A DNA stretch of 64,000 bases. Source: an uncultured Fodinibius sp. GTDB taxonomy: Bacteria; Bacteroidota; Rhodothermia; Balneolales; Balneolaceae. This document shows, piece after piece, positions 18,484 through 26,879 of the stretch. The position numbers and the translations under genes are program-made. The stretch is from the NCBI GenBank assembly GCA_913056455.1, contig CAJXMJ010000002.1:434001-498000 (forward strand), read 5' to 3'. The notes beneath the pieces are model-generated. The model did no database searches. It saw only the letters and a list, made by a program, of their open reading frames with translations, and had not been told where the DNA came from. How positions within the stretch are numbered: the first letter of the stretch is position 1; each line of letters begins with the position of its first letter.

Positions 18484-21030
18484 CTACTTTCCTTTCTCTG
18501 TAATAAGCTGCACCGCAATATCCATATTCACGTCTTCAGGATCAAAATCATCGGGCAGACTAATATTAGTTTTACCATACTTGATATAAGGTCCGTACCG
18601 ACCGGTCATTACGCGGACCTTCTTTCCGTTTTCGGGATGATCCCCGAGCTCCTTGATAACATTACTCTTACGCGACTTTTTATTCTTTTTCTGCTCCAAA
18701 AGCTCAAGTGCACGATCTAACTCAACTTCCAGCACATGATCACTTTTTCGCAGTGATGCAAAAGTGCCGTCATGCACTACAAAAGGCCCATATCGCCCTA
18801 CTCCTGCACGAACAACCTCACCTGTCTCAGGATGTTTACCGAGCGGTCGTGGCAATTCTAACAATCGTAAGGCCAAGTCCACATCTACATCTTCCGGCTT
18901 CATATCTTTAAGCAACGATGCACGCTCCGGCTTTTTATTATCCTCAGTCCGTTCTCCAACTTGCACATAAGGACCATAACGTCCATTTAGTACATAAATC
19001 GGCTCTCCCGTTTCGGGGTGATTTCCAATAGACTTAGGGCCTTCTTCTTCAGCCTTAATCAGTTCTTCTAATTTCTCTACCGTAATATCACTCGGCTTCC
19101 AACTTTCAGGAATAGAAGTCGTTAGCTCTTCTCCATTAACCTGCTTTTTTATGTATGGACCATAACGTCCCACAAATACCTGAATATCTTCAAGATCCTG
19201 AATCGGGAGAGCCAGCTGACGGGCTTCTTTGGGATCAATTTCATCTTCCTGCTCCTCTACCTTAGCCTTCAATCCCTTTTCGCCATTGTAGTACGTTTGC
19301 AAGTATTCCTTTGTATCCAACTTGCCCCTGGCAATTTCATCCAGTTTTGTCTCCATTTCTGACGTGAAGTCACTGTCTACAACATCATGTAGATTTTCTT
19401 CGAGCAGCTCCGTAACAGCAAAAGCCGTAAATGTAGGCACCAGCGTTTTACCATCGGCTTCGCAATACCCTCGATTTTGGATAGTACTGATAATGGACGC
19501 ATAGGTACTCGGACGACCAACGCCCCGCTTTTCAAGCTCCTTTACAAGCGTTGCCTCGGTAAATCGCGCCGGCGGTTTAGTCTCATGAGATATGGGTTCA
19601 ATCCCCTCTTCAATCACTTCTTCCTCTTCGCTTAGTTCAGGCAAAAATTTCTCCTGATTTTCGAGCGCTGCATCAGGATCATCACTGCCTTCTACGTATG
19701 CTCTAAAGAACCCTGGGAATACAATGGTTTTTCCACTGGTCTTAAATTCAGCCACTTTCCCGTTGGCTTCCGCTTTGATTGTCACATTCGTAAACTCGAG
19801 CTCAGCCTGCTCCATCTGTGTTGCAATCGTTCGTTTCCAGATCAGATCATACAATCTAAACTGGTCACCACTTAGCCCAGCTTCTTCGGGCTTTCTAAAA
19901 TAACTACCTGCCGGACGAATCGCCTCGTGAGCTTCCTGGGCATTTGATCCGCCGCCATAATTTCGAGGCCGATCAAATAAATACTCTTCTCCGTACTCAT
20001 CTTTTACCGCATTACGTGCGGCATTAATTGCTTGTCCCGATAGCCGTGCAGAATCGGTACGCATGTAAGTAATATATCCGTTTTCATATAGCTTCTGTGC
20101 CACCCCCATCGTACGCTTGGCAGAAAAGTTCAGTTTGCGGTTCGCTTCCTGCTGAAGGGTAGAGGTAATAAAAGCAGCCGAAGGATTTCGCTTCTTGCGA
20201 TTCTTTTTAACTTCAGAAACCTCCCATTTTGCTTTGTCAAGATCATCCCGCAGTTCTCCGGCTGTTTTATCATCCAGCAGAACAACTTTCTCAGGCTTTT
20301 TGAGCTTCCCGGTATTTTCATCAAAATCTTTTCCGGAAGCCAATCGCTTTCCATCCAAATGTGTAAGGTCGGCTTCAAATATATTGCTGTCATCCTGTTT
20401 ATGAAGCTGTGCTTTCAAATCCCAATAGCGAGCAGAACGGAACTTCATACGTTCCCGCTCACGCTCAACAAGGAATCGTACCGCCACAGACTGTACGCGT
20501 CCCGCAGAAAGTCCGGGCGCAATCTTTTTCCACAGCAACGGCGAAATAGTATAACCAGCCAGGCGATCAATAATTCTTCGAGCTTCCTGAGCATTTACAA
20601 GATTCATATCGATATCACGGAAATGATTAAGTGCTTCCTTAATAGCCTCCTCCGTAATCTCTCGGAATACCATGCGTTTGACCGGCACATCCGGATTCAA
20701 TAGCTCCGTAAGATGCCACGAAATAGCCTCGCCTTCGCGATCTTCATCCGTTGCAAGAATAAGTTCATCTGCATTCTTAAGTTCTTTCTTGAGGCGGGTG
20801 ACAACTTTCTTTTTACCACGTGGAATAACGTATAGTGGCTCAAAGCCCTCATCAGTATTTACGCCCAAGTTTGCCCATTCTTCACCTTTAAATTTCTTGG
20901 GTACTTCTTTAGCATTGGCGGGAAGATCACGGATATGCCCCATTGACGAATCGATGGTATAATCCTTAGGTAGATACTTCTTGAGCGTTTTAATTTTAGT
21001 GGGTGACTCTACAATTACAAGAGACTTCAT
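18484..21030 (-). CDS. topA: DNA topoisomerase I
   Basis: Type IA topoisomerase that relaxes negative supercoils. The N-terminal Toprim domain shows VIVESPTKIKTLKKYL and the DxD motif TDEDREGEAISWHL. APGLSAGRVQSVAVR follows, and the catalytic tyrosine is in GYITYMRTDSARLS (Y~322). Instead of zinc fingers, the C-terminus (about 600-848) carries four Topo_C-type repeats, each built on GRYGPYI/V (VGRYGPYIKK, NGRYGPYVQV, VGRYGPFVVH, TGRYGPYIKY). That zinc-less tail is usual in several non-proteobacterial lineages. Length 848 is full size. The peroxiredoxin gene lies 12 bp upstream and is probably cotranscribed. Confidence 0.97.
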   Translation of the reverse strand: MKSLVIVESPTKIKTLKKYLPKDYTIDSSMGHIRDLPANAKEVPKKFKGEEWANLGVNTDEGFEPLYVIPRGKKKVVTRLKKELKNADELILATDEDREGEAISWHLTELLNPDVPVKRMVFREITEEAIKEALNHFRDIDMNLVNAQEARRIIDRLAGYTISPLLWKKIAPGLSAGRVQSVAVRFLVERERERMKFRSARYWDLKAQLHKQDDSNIFEADLTHLDGKRLASGKDFDENTGKLKKPEKVVLLDDKTAGELRDDLDKAKWEVSEVKKNRKKRNPSAAFITSTLQQEANRKLNFSAKRTMGVAQKLYENGYITYMRTDSARLSGQAINAARNAVKDEYGEEYLFDRPRNYGGGSNAQEAHEAIRPAGSYFRKPEEAGLSGDQFRLYDLIWKRTIATQMEQAELEFTNVTIKAEANGKVAEFKTSGKTIVFPGFFRAYVEGSDDPDAALENQEKFLPELSEEEEVIEEGIEPISHETKPPARFTEATLVKELEKRGVGRPSTYASIISTIQNRGYCEADGKTLVPTFTAFAVTELLEENLHDVVDSDFTSEMETKLDEIARGKLDTKEYLQTYYNGEKGLKAKVEEQEDEIDPKEARQLALPIQDLEDIQVFVGRYGPYIKKQVNGEELTTSIPESWKPSDITVEKLEELIKAEEEGPKSIGNHPETGEPIYVLNGRYGPYVQVGERTEDNKKPERASLLKDMKPEDVDVDLALRLLELPRPLGKHPETGEVVRAGVGRYGPFVVHDGTFASLRKSDHVLEVELDRALELLEQKKNKKSRKSNVIKELGDHPENGKKVRVMTGRYGPYIKYGKTNISLPDDFDPEDVNMDIAVQLITEKGK

Positions 21031-21042
21031 AAACCTCGTTTT

Positions 21043-21516
21043 CTACAAATTCTTGATCACTTCCTTTAACTCGGAGGCATGATCTTTAGTATTTACTTTT
21101 TCAATAATGGCCTTGACCGTACCGTCTGTGTCGATCACATAAGCAGAACGTGTTGGCGCCTCGAATTTATTGCCAAACATATTTTTCTCTACAATAGAAT
21201 CGGTTGCTTCAGCAAATTTATAATCGGGATCGGATGCCAGCACATAATTAATACCTAATTTTTCGGCGTAGTTTTTATGTGATCCACAACTGTCTTTACT
21301 GATGGCTATAAGGTTGTATCCCTGCTCATCAAACCAATCGGCATGCTCGGCTAAGCTTTTATTCTGCTTATCACAGCCCGATGTATTGTTGCGCATATAT
21401 ACCGATACAATTGTCGGTCTATCCAATAAATCCTTAAACTCAACAGTTTTTTCTTCACCGTCTTTGACGATATCGAGCGTAAAATCGGTTTTAATCTGTG
21501 TTCCTTTGTCAATCAT
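21043..21516 (-). CDS. Peroxiredoxin, BCP/PrxQ-like with altered active-site loop
   Basis: 157-residue thioredoxin-fold peroxidase. The peroxidatic cysteine is C48 in VYMRNNTSGCDKQ. Thr45 of the usual PxxxTxxC loop is kept, but the Pro is replaced by Met41. The conserved Arg is present in APTRSAYVIDTDG. A second cysteine, C77 (SKDSCGSHKNY), could be the resolving residue. Expected role is reduction of hydroperoxides using thioredoxin in the cytosol; no signal peptide is seen. It sits 12 bp upstream of topA on the same strand. The missing proline makes activity less certain. Confidence 0.82.
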   Translation of the reverse strand: MIDKGTQIKTDFTLDIVKDGEEKTVEFKDLLDRPTIVSVYMRNNTSGCDKQNKSLAEHADWFDEQGYNLIAISKDSCGSHKNYAEKLGINYVLASDPDYKFAEATDSIVEKNMFGNKFEAPTRSAYVIDTDGTVKAIIEKVNTKDHASELKEVIKNL

Positions 21517-21682
21517 ATGTGTATTACAAAATCATTTTTATGATATGTGATGCAACTACTAACTGTAAATACGGTCACTTTCGTTCTTTATCTGATGATT
21601 ATTGCATCTTTTATAATAAAGTGATCTGCAAGATACTGCAATAAATCATTTTGATTGCGGAAGGTACTGCTTTTAGTTGAAG

Positions 21683-21757
21683 ATAAGATGAAGGAAGAGA
21701 AGCAAGAAGTGAAAAGTAAGACAAGCAATTCTTTCAACTTTTCGCTTCTTGCTTGCC
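21683..21757. repeat. Inverted array of heptamer-like AAG repeats
   Basis: The left arm is a run of related 7-mers (AGCAAGA, AGTGAAA, AGTAAGA, near 21699-21720). The right arm (CTTTTCGCTTCTTGC, 21739-21753) is its near inverse complement, so RNA could fold back. The right arm falls within the last codons of the NUDIX gene. A related single run (CAAGCAAGAAGTAATAAGAG) is present near 18437-18456 after topA. Confidence 0.6.
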
Positions 21758-22324
21758 CTTCAACAAGAATCGCGCTACGGCTGCTACCATAATACTGTGA
21801 TGGATAGTACCATCGGCCACATAATCCAGAAACTTCTCCATTGGTAACAAATGTACATTAATGCGTTCATGCTCGTCTCCTGCCGGCTTTTTGGATGTTA
21901 TTAGCTCACAACCTTCCGCCAAATACAAATGCGTATTATTAGTCATTATGGCAGGATTAGAACTCACTTTGCCCAAGCTGCTCCAATTCTTTGAATGATA
22001 TCCTGTTTCTTCAACCAGCTCTCGTTTAATGGATTCCAACGGCTGTTCTTTAGGATCAACCATCCCACCCGGAATTTCCAAGGTCGGCTGCTCTATGCCG
22101 TACCGATACTGTTCAACCAACACTACCTCCTTATTTTTAGTAATGGGGATTACATTTACCCATTCCGGGGCCTCTAATACATAAAAATCCCCTTCACTTT
22201 TATCCTCTTTTGCTTCCAATCGCATTTTTCTCTGCAAAAGATTAAAAATTGGTGTATGATATTCCTTATTTTCATGGACTACCGACCACGGTTCAATAGT
22301 AAATTGGAATGATTTTTCACTCAT
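21734..22324 (-). CDS. NUDIX hydrolase, ADP-ribose pyrophosphatase type
   Basis: 196 residues. The Nudix box is intact: GGMVDPKEQPLESIKREL followed by VEETGY (G-x5-E-x7-REL-x-EE-x-G). VVLVEQYRYGIEQPTLEIPGG before it and PGGM are typical of the ADP-ribose pyrophosphatase (NudF/YffH) branch, which hydrolyses ADP-ribose or related NDP-sugars. It is divergent from the AMP nucleosidase gene with only 21 bp between start codons, so both may share control of adenine-nucleotide turnover. Its 3' end overlaps an inverted heptamer-repeat element. Confidence 0.88.
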   Translation of the reverse strand: MSEKSFQFTIEPWSVVHENKEYHTPIFNLLQRKMRLEAKEDKSEGDFYVLEAPEWVNVIPITKNKEVVLVEQYRYGIEQPTLEIPGGMVDPKEQPLESIKRELVEETGYHSKNWSSLGKVSSNPAIMTNNTHLYLAEGCELITSKKPAGDEHERINVHLLPMEKFLDYVADGTIHHSIMVAAVARFLLKGKQEAKS

Positions 22325-22345
22325 AAGGCTAACAGGTTACGATTT

Positions 22346-23533
22346 ATGTCTGATCGATTTGAATTTGAAACAGAAGAAGTAAACTCCCAAGAAGAACTCC
22401 ACGAGCGCATGGTTGATGCCTGCGATGCGATGGAGAATATTTATCAAAACGGTGAATATCCCAAATTACTGGTCAAGAGATCGTGGTCCAAACACAACCC
22501 TATTATTACAGGAGAAATGGCTAAGCCCGAAGCCTTTCGATGGTATTTACTGCGCGAACTCAAAAAGTTGGGCGAAAAAGGAGCGGTCATAAAAATCATT
22601 CCATCGCGTGAACGGCTCCCACTAAATGATCCCGACCTGTTAGATAATACCGATGAAGACGACTGGGACATCACCCAAAAAAAGCTGTTTCTATTCAGCC
22701 CGGAGCGGATAGAAATCTCTCTTAATCGACTTGAGCATTATACCGGCACTGATCCGGAAGATTTTCAGCGTTATATTCTTTTTACGAACTACGATATGCA
22801 CGTTGATGTTTTTCAGGAAATGTTTCCTGATTGCGTAGGGCCGGCTCGAGAAGGTGTTCAAATGCCTGCGTACCATCATAAACTTGATAACAACAAGGGA
22901 GTCACGCTCATCAATATTGGTGTAGGACCCTCAAATGCGAAAACTATTACGGATCACGTTGCCGTTCTTCGACCCGATGCTATGATTATGGTAGGCCATT
23001 GCGGAGGACTGCGTAACCACCAAGATATTGGCGACTTTGTACTTGCTACCGGATTCATGCGTAATGATGGTGTTTTGGATGACATTCTGCCGCTAAATAT
23101 CCCCATTACCCCCAACTACTTGATGAATGTTTTCCTGAAAGAAGTGCTGGATAAATACAACCGGAACCATCGCATGGGCACCATCTTTACTACGGCAAAC
23201 CGAAACTGGGAGTTCATCAAACGGCGAACGGTAGAACAAATACATATGAGTCGCAGTATTGCTGTAGATATGGAATCAGCTACAGTGGCCACCAACGGCT
23301 ACCGCTATCGTATCCCGAATGCAACCATGCTCTGCGTCAGTGACAAGCCTCTACACGGCCAGCCCAAGCTCAGTGACGACGCGCAAGAGTTTTACGAAGA
23401 CTCTAAACAACTCCATGTTGAGATGGCCGTTGAAGTCCTAAACATGTGTAAAGAAACCTATCCCGAAGGATTGCCCAATGCCAGCATACGAGCAATGAAT
23501 GAACCATTGATGGGTGGTCCCGACGACGATTAA
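22346..23533 (+). CDS. amn: AMP nucleosidase
   Basis: Cleaves AMP to adenine and ribose-5-phosphate. The N-terminal AMP_N-type domain covers about 1-160. The C-terminal part is of the nucleoside phosphorylase superfamily: TLINIGVGPSNAKTITDH, MIMVGHCGGLRNHQDIGDFV, and AVDMESATVATNGYRYRIP with the ribose-binding Met-Glu. Length 395 is slightly shorter than E. coli Amn (484), as is common in Bacteroidota. The gene ends at a strong terminator and is divergent from NUDIX with 21 bp between. Confidence 0.9.
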   Translation: MSDRFEFETEEVNSQEELHERMVDACDAMENIYQNGEYPKLLVKRSWSKHNPIITGEMAKPEAFRWYLLRELKKLGEKGAVIKIIPSRERLPLNDPDLLDNTDEDDWDITQKKLFLFSPERIEISLNRLEHYTGTDPEDFQRYILFTNYDMHVDVFQEMFPDCVGPAREGVQMPAYHHKLDNNKGVTLINIGVGPSNAKTITDHVAVLRPDAMIMVGHCGGLRNHQDIGDFVLATGFMRNDGVLDDILPLNIPITPNYLMNVFLKEVLDKYNRNHRMGTIFTTANRNWEFIKRRTVEQIHMSRSIAVDMESATVATNGYRYRIPNATMLCVSDKPLHGQPKLSDDAQEFYEDSKQLHVEMAVEVLNMCKETYPEGLPNASIRAMNEPLMGGPDDD

Positions 23534-23557
23534 TTACATATCAAAAATTAGTTATTT

Positions 23558-23600
23558 AAACCCGATAGGATTTTGAAATCCTGTCGGGTTTCTTTTTTTT
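23558..23600 (+). terminator. Rho-independent terminator after amn
   Basis: A 16-bp stem (AAACCCGATAGGATTT / AAATCCTGTCGGGTTT, one wobble) followed by CTTTTTTTT. The strongest terminator in the window; it insulates amn from the DUF2975 operon. Confidence 0.95.
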
Positions 23601-23640
23601 AACCAAATATTCCATTTATTTACTGTTAAACAGCAATAGT

Positions 23641-23678
23641 TTATTGTTTTTCAATAATTATTTATTGCAATTCAATAA
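23641..23678. promoter_or_regulatory. Twin palindromic operator-like sites upstream of DUF2975 operon
   Basis: Two copies of TTATTG-N5-CAATAA lie at 23641-23657 and 23662-23678. Their starts are exactly 21 bp apart, two helical turns, so two dimers could bind the same DNA face. A degenerate half-site CAATAG lies just upstream (23634). The sites end 45 bp before the first start codon of an operon that encodes a small XRE regulator, the obvious candidate ligand. This is seen in the sequence; the binding partner is inference. Confidence 0.65.
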
Positions 23679-23723
23679 CATTTCTTATTATTTATTTATG
23701 AACATCAAGAAATAATTTAACAT

Positions 23724-24383
23724 ATGGCTTGGAAATGGTTTAAAAACGACTGGAGCATTGCAGGCTTTCTACTCTTTTTTGCACAGCTTGCCTGGGCGAT
23801 ATATCTCATTTCATTTGTCGTTTTCTCGATAATTTTTCTAATCGGAATAACCGGGATGTTAGTAGGTACATTCGCGTTTGAGCCAATTCCCTTTTTGGAT
23901 TTACCAGCCCGGTTTGAAATCCAAGACTTTGCAGAATTAGTCGGGAGTAGTCAGTCGGTATATTTTTTTGAGAGCCCTATACTCGAATTAAATATCAGTT
24001 CAATTGGCACTGAACTCCAATACAACTGGAGCTATTCTTTGGCGAATATAATGATACTCGGCCTCGATGGGATTATCCTGTACGGACTCACCTTACTTAA
24101 GCGAATATTACGAAGTCTTCGATGCGAGGAACCCTGGAGTAAACAGAATTCGAAAAACTTGCGAATAATCGGCTACCTGATGGTACTTGCGGTCCCCTAT
24201 AAATACAGCATCGGCTGGCTTTCATATCTGATCATAGAGCAAGTGAAACTGCCAGAATCAATTTCGCTATTGTGGCCGCCGGTTGCCTGGGAACTGGGAC
24301 TGGCGGGCCTGGCTGTATTACTGGTGGCCTATATTTTTGAAGAGGGCACGCGCCTGTATGAAGAACAAAAACTAACCGTATAG
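23724..24383 (+). CDS. DUF2975 membrane protein (first of two)
   Basis: 219 residues with four hydrophobic helices (about 14-48, 103-126, 146-170, 190-208) and an extracytoplasmic loop between the first two. It ends FEEGTRLYEEQKLTV, the characteristic DUF2975 C-terminus. Proteins of this family are typically encoded next to a YozG-like XRE regulator and are of unknown biochemical function. It is the first gene of the unit, 4 bp before a second DUF2975 gene. The paired operators and terminator upstream mark the operon start. Confidence 0.8.
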   Translation: MAWKWFKNDWSIAGFLLFFAQLAWAIYLISFVVFSIIFLIGITGMLVGTFAFEPIPFLDLPARFEIQDFAELVGSSQSVYFFESPILELNISSIGTELQYNWSYSLANIMILGLDGIILYGLTLLKRILRSLRCEEPWSKQNSKNLRIIGYLMVLAVPYKYSIGWLSYLIIEQVKLPESISLLWPPVAWELGLAGLAVLLVAYIFEEGTRLYEEQKLTV

Positions 24384-24387
24384 CATT

Positions 24388-25026
24388 ATGAGCGGATTCG
24401 GCAAAAAATCGACAGCCTACATTCGTTACCTGATTGTTAATGCATGGTGGTATCTTTCGTGTTTAGCGGGAATTTTGCTCCCGGCCCTACTCACTTATGG
24501 GTATTTCCAAGATCCCCATTCTGATACTATAATGGGGATAAATGTACCACTGGCAGATTCATTGGTAGCGTTGAAAAACCCTGAACAATATCAGTATATC
24601 ACTGTTGATTCGGCAACAGGTCAAGTAGATTTTAACTATCTCTTGCAGAATAATCCTACCTTATACATAGCATGGGCACTCTTTTTCTGCGTGGTATTGG
24701 CACTCATTATTTACGGGATTTATCAGCTTCGCAATCTGCTCAAATCATCCGTAAATAATTCTATCTTTACCGAACAAAACGTCGGTCGCATCAAAACCAT
24801 GGCCGTCATTATCATACTTATTGATCCACTTCGATGGATACAGCATCACTTCATGTTTAAGACACTCGGCAATATTATTCCACCCGAAACCGCCAACATT
24901 CGCATCGGCTTGCAGATGGTGGGGGATGATTGGACGTTTATTGTAATGGGACTATTGGTATTTACCCTGGCTGCCGTATTCGAAAAAGGCAACGAAATGT
25001 TTCAAGAACTAAAGCTTACCGTATAA
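24388..25026 (+). CDS. DUF2975 membrane protein (second of two)
   Basis: 212 residues with four hydrophobic helices and the C-terminus FEKGNEMFQELKLTV, matching the end of the preceding protein. The two share overall layout but little sequence in the extracytoplasmic loop (this one has QVDFNYLLQNNPTLYI), so they look like diverged duplicates that may form a heteromer. Its TAA stop overlaps the ATG of the XRE gene by one base (TAATG), suggesting translational coupling. Confidence 0.8.
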   Translation: MSGFGKKSTAYIRYLIVNAWWYLSCLAGILLPALLTYGYFQDPHSDTIMGINVPLADSLVALKNPEQYQYITVDSATGQVDFNYLLQNNPTLYIAWALFFCVVLALIIYGIYQLRNLLKSSVNNSIFTEQNVGRIKTMAVIIILIDPLRWIQHHFMFKTLGNIIPPETANIRIGLQMVGDDWTFIVMGLLVFTLAAVFEKGNEMFQELKLTV

Positions 25027-25244
25027 TGGCCATTAAGGTTAACTTAGATTTGATGCTGGTTAAGCGAGATATGACGCTAACCCAACTTTCTGAGGAGGTT
25101 GGTGTTACCATCTCCAACCTTTCCATCCTAAAGACAGGCAAGGCCAAAGCCATTCGATTCTCAACGTTGAATGCCATTTGTGACGCACTCGATTGTCAAC
25201 CGGGCGACATTTTAGAATATGAAGCAAGTGACAACAATAATTAA
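25026..25244 (+). CDS. Small XRE/YozG-like transcriptional regulator
   Basis: A 72-residue stand-alone helix-turn-helix protein: VNLDLMLVKRDMTLTQLSEE, VGVTISNLSILKTGKAKAIR and STLNAICDALDCQPGDILEY form the Cro/C1-type five-helix fold. The start is set by the TAATG overlap with the preceding gene; a longer reading upstream in the same frame lies inside DUF2975 and is unlikely. It probably controls its own operon through the paired palindromes at 23641-23678. The DUF2975-XRE pairing is recurrent in bacteria. Confidence 0.85.
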   Translation: MAIKVNLDLMLVKRDMTLTQLSEEVGVTISNLSILKTGKAKAIRFSTLNAICDALDCQPGDILEYEASDNNN

Positions 25245-25288
25245 CTCAATATACCAGCAGCATTTTTCTATCAAACAAATAAGAATAT

Positions 25289-26026
25289 ATGATTTTGCAA
25301 ATTGATAACGTTTCCAAAACCTTCAAAAGATCAGGGGACAATTCTTTTCATCTCGATATCGACCATCTTGAGATACCTGAGGGTAGTTTTACCGCAGTAT
25401 TGGGCCCGAATGGATCAGGAAAATCTACACTTCTAAAAATTATCCTTAACCTTCTTTATGCTGATTCTGGAAATATCTCCCTGATGGGCAGAAATCACAA
25501 GCAAAAGGAAGCACGTGCAAAAGTAAGCTATCTCCCCGAAAATTATTCATTTCCCGAGAATTATACAGTTAAAGAAATGCTGCATGCCTTTTCCGAGCTC
25601 AAAGAATCAACACCGGGACAGATAGACCGAAAAATTAACAAGTTGGCAAGTGCCTTCAATGTGAACTACCTGAACAAAAAGATGAAGAATCTCTCTAAAG
25701 GGATGTCCCAAACGGCAGCTCTTATGCATACCTTTTTAACTGATGACCAGTTTTATATCCTTGATGAGCCATTCAATGGACTTGATGCGGTACAAAAGAA
25801 GGCGATCATGGATTACATCTTCAGCCTGCAGCAAGAACACAATATTTCCATCCTTATTACAACACACATACTCTCAGATATCGACAAAACCTGTGATACT
25901 CTCTATCTCATTAAGAATGGGCATATTATCAACTCGGCCTCAAAAAGTGACATAAAAGAAGAGTTTGGCTCAGTTGAAGCCTATTACTTAAACCATTTTG
26001 AATCTAAAGATCCTGCTACATTATGA
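25289..26026 (+). CDS. ABC transporter ATP-binding protein
   Basis: 245 residues. Walker A is LGPNGSGKST and Walker B is FYILDEPFNGLD. The signature LSKGMSQ deviates from LSGGQ, as in CcmA/NosF/DrrA-like exporters, and the H-loop is ITTHILSD. It is followed by a permease with a 4-bp overlap and sits 44 bp after the XRE gene, so it is part of the DUF2975 operon. The substrate is unknown; the small two-gene NosY/ABC-2-like layout suggests export or membrane maintenance rather than import (no binding protein). Confidence 0.88.
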   Translation: MILQIDNVSKTFKRSGDNSFHLDIDHLEIPEGSFTAVLGPNGSGKSTLLKIILNLLYADSGNISLMGRNHKQKEARAKVSYLPENYSFPENYTVKEMLHAFSELKESTPGQIDRKINKLASAFNVNYLNKKMKNLSKGMSQTAALMHTFLTDDQFYILDEPFNGLDAVQKKAIMDYIFSLQQEHNISILITTHILSDIDKTCDTLYLIKNGHIINSASKSDIKEEFGSVEAYYLNHFESKDPATL

Positions 26027-26817
26027 TTCGTTTTACTGTACGGACACTTCTAAAAAATAGAGTATTATGGGCATGGCCCGGTATCTTCATCCTTTTTGTA
26101 GGCGCCATAGCTGTATGGGGTGGGATCTCACCAGCTCCCTCAAGTTCCTCATACTTGATAGAGTTAGGTGATATTGATTTACCGGCCGGTATGATCATCA
26201 ATCAAATCGTATCTATGGTAATCCTTATCACCATTATTGGAATGCCTACCCATTTTGCCGAAAGCTTGAAACCAGAACGCGCCTCACTACTCTTATCCAA
26301 ACCTATATCACGAACCGAATTTTTCTTTTCGGACATTGCAGGCGTAAGCATCATCTATATCTTGTATGCGGCCATCAGTGTTATCCTGTTGGCCTTACTA
26401 ACCATTGTGCATGGCATACTCTTTCCATTCCAACATGTCATAGCTCTCCTTATATTTTTACCACTTACACTGATAGCCTATTATATTACAATTATTCTAT
26501 TCATTATACTTACCAACTCCTACCTTGGCGGGGTATTACTCGGCTATTTTTTGACAGGGTTCTCTGCACTATTCATTAACGTCGAACAATTTATGAAGAT
26601 GGTTAAGCTATTCGGATTAGAAGATACCTATGCGGTAACAATATTCAAGATTGCAGGCTACTTTATTCCCAGTGCAGCAGCCTTCCAACAAATCATGCAG
26701 GATATGTTTAACAGCGGACTTTCGAGTATAGATCTGTCCCTATTTGGATATGCGTTTGCTACCTGCCTACCATTTTTATTGTTGAGTTATTACTTGCTCC
26801 AAAAGAAACAGTTTTAA
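26023..26817 (+). CDS. ABC-2/NosY-like permease
   Basis: 264 residues with six hydrophobic helices (about 13-33, 60-80, 103-130, 137-178, 192-215, 238-258) and an N-terminal MIRFTVRTLLKNRVLWAW of the ABC-2 type. LKPERASLLLSKPISRTEFF is the conserved cytosolic loop of NosY/ABC-2 permeases. The start overlaps the ATPase gene by 4 nt. It forms the transporter with that ATPase and ends the operon. Substrate unknown. Confidence 0.85.
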   Translation: MIRFTVRTLLKNRVLWAWPGIFILFVGAIAVWGGISPAPSSSSYLIELGDIDLPAGMIINQIVSMVILITIIGMPTHFAESLKPERASLLLSKPISRTEFFFSDIAGVSIIYILYAAISVILLALLTIVHGILFPFQHVIALLIFLPLTLIAYYITIILFIILTNSYLGGVLLGYFLTGFSALFINVEQFMKMVKLFGLEDTYAVTIFKIAGYFIPSAAAFQQIMQDMFNSGLSSIDLSLFGYAFATCLPFLLLSYYLLQKKQF

Positions 26818-26879
26818 TTTTTAATTATATATCCAGCATTATAGCATTAAAGGACAGATCAGTCTGTCTCAAGCAACTC

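Noticed and set aside
26853-26868. GACAGA-TCAG-TCTGTC dyad after the chemoreceptor gene
   Set aside because: Only 6-bp arms and no proper T-run on the minus strand; could be chance or a weak terminator.
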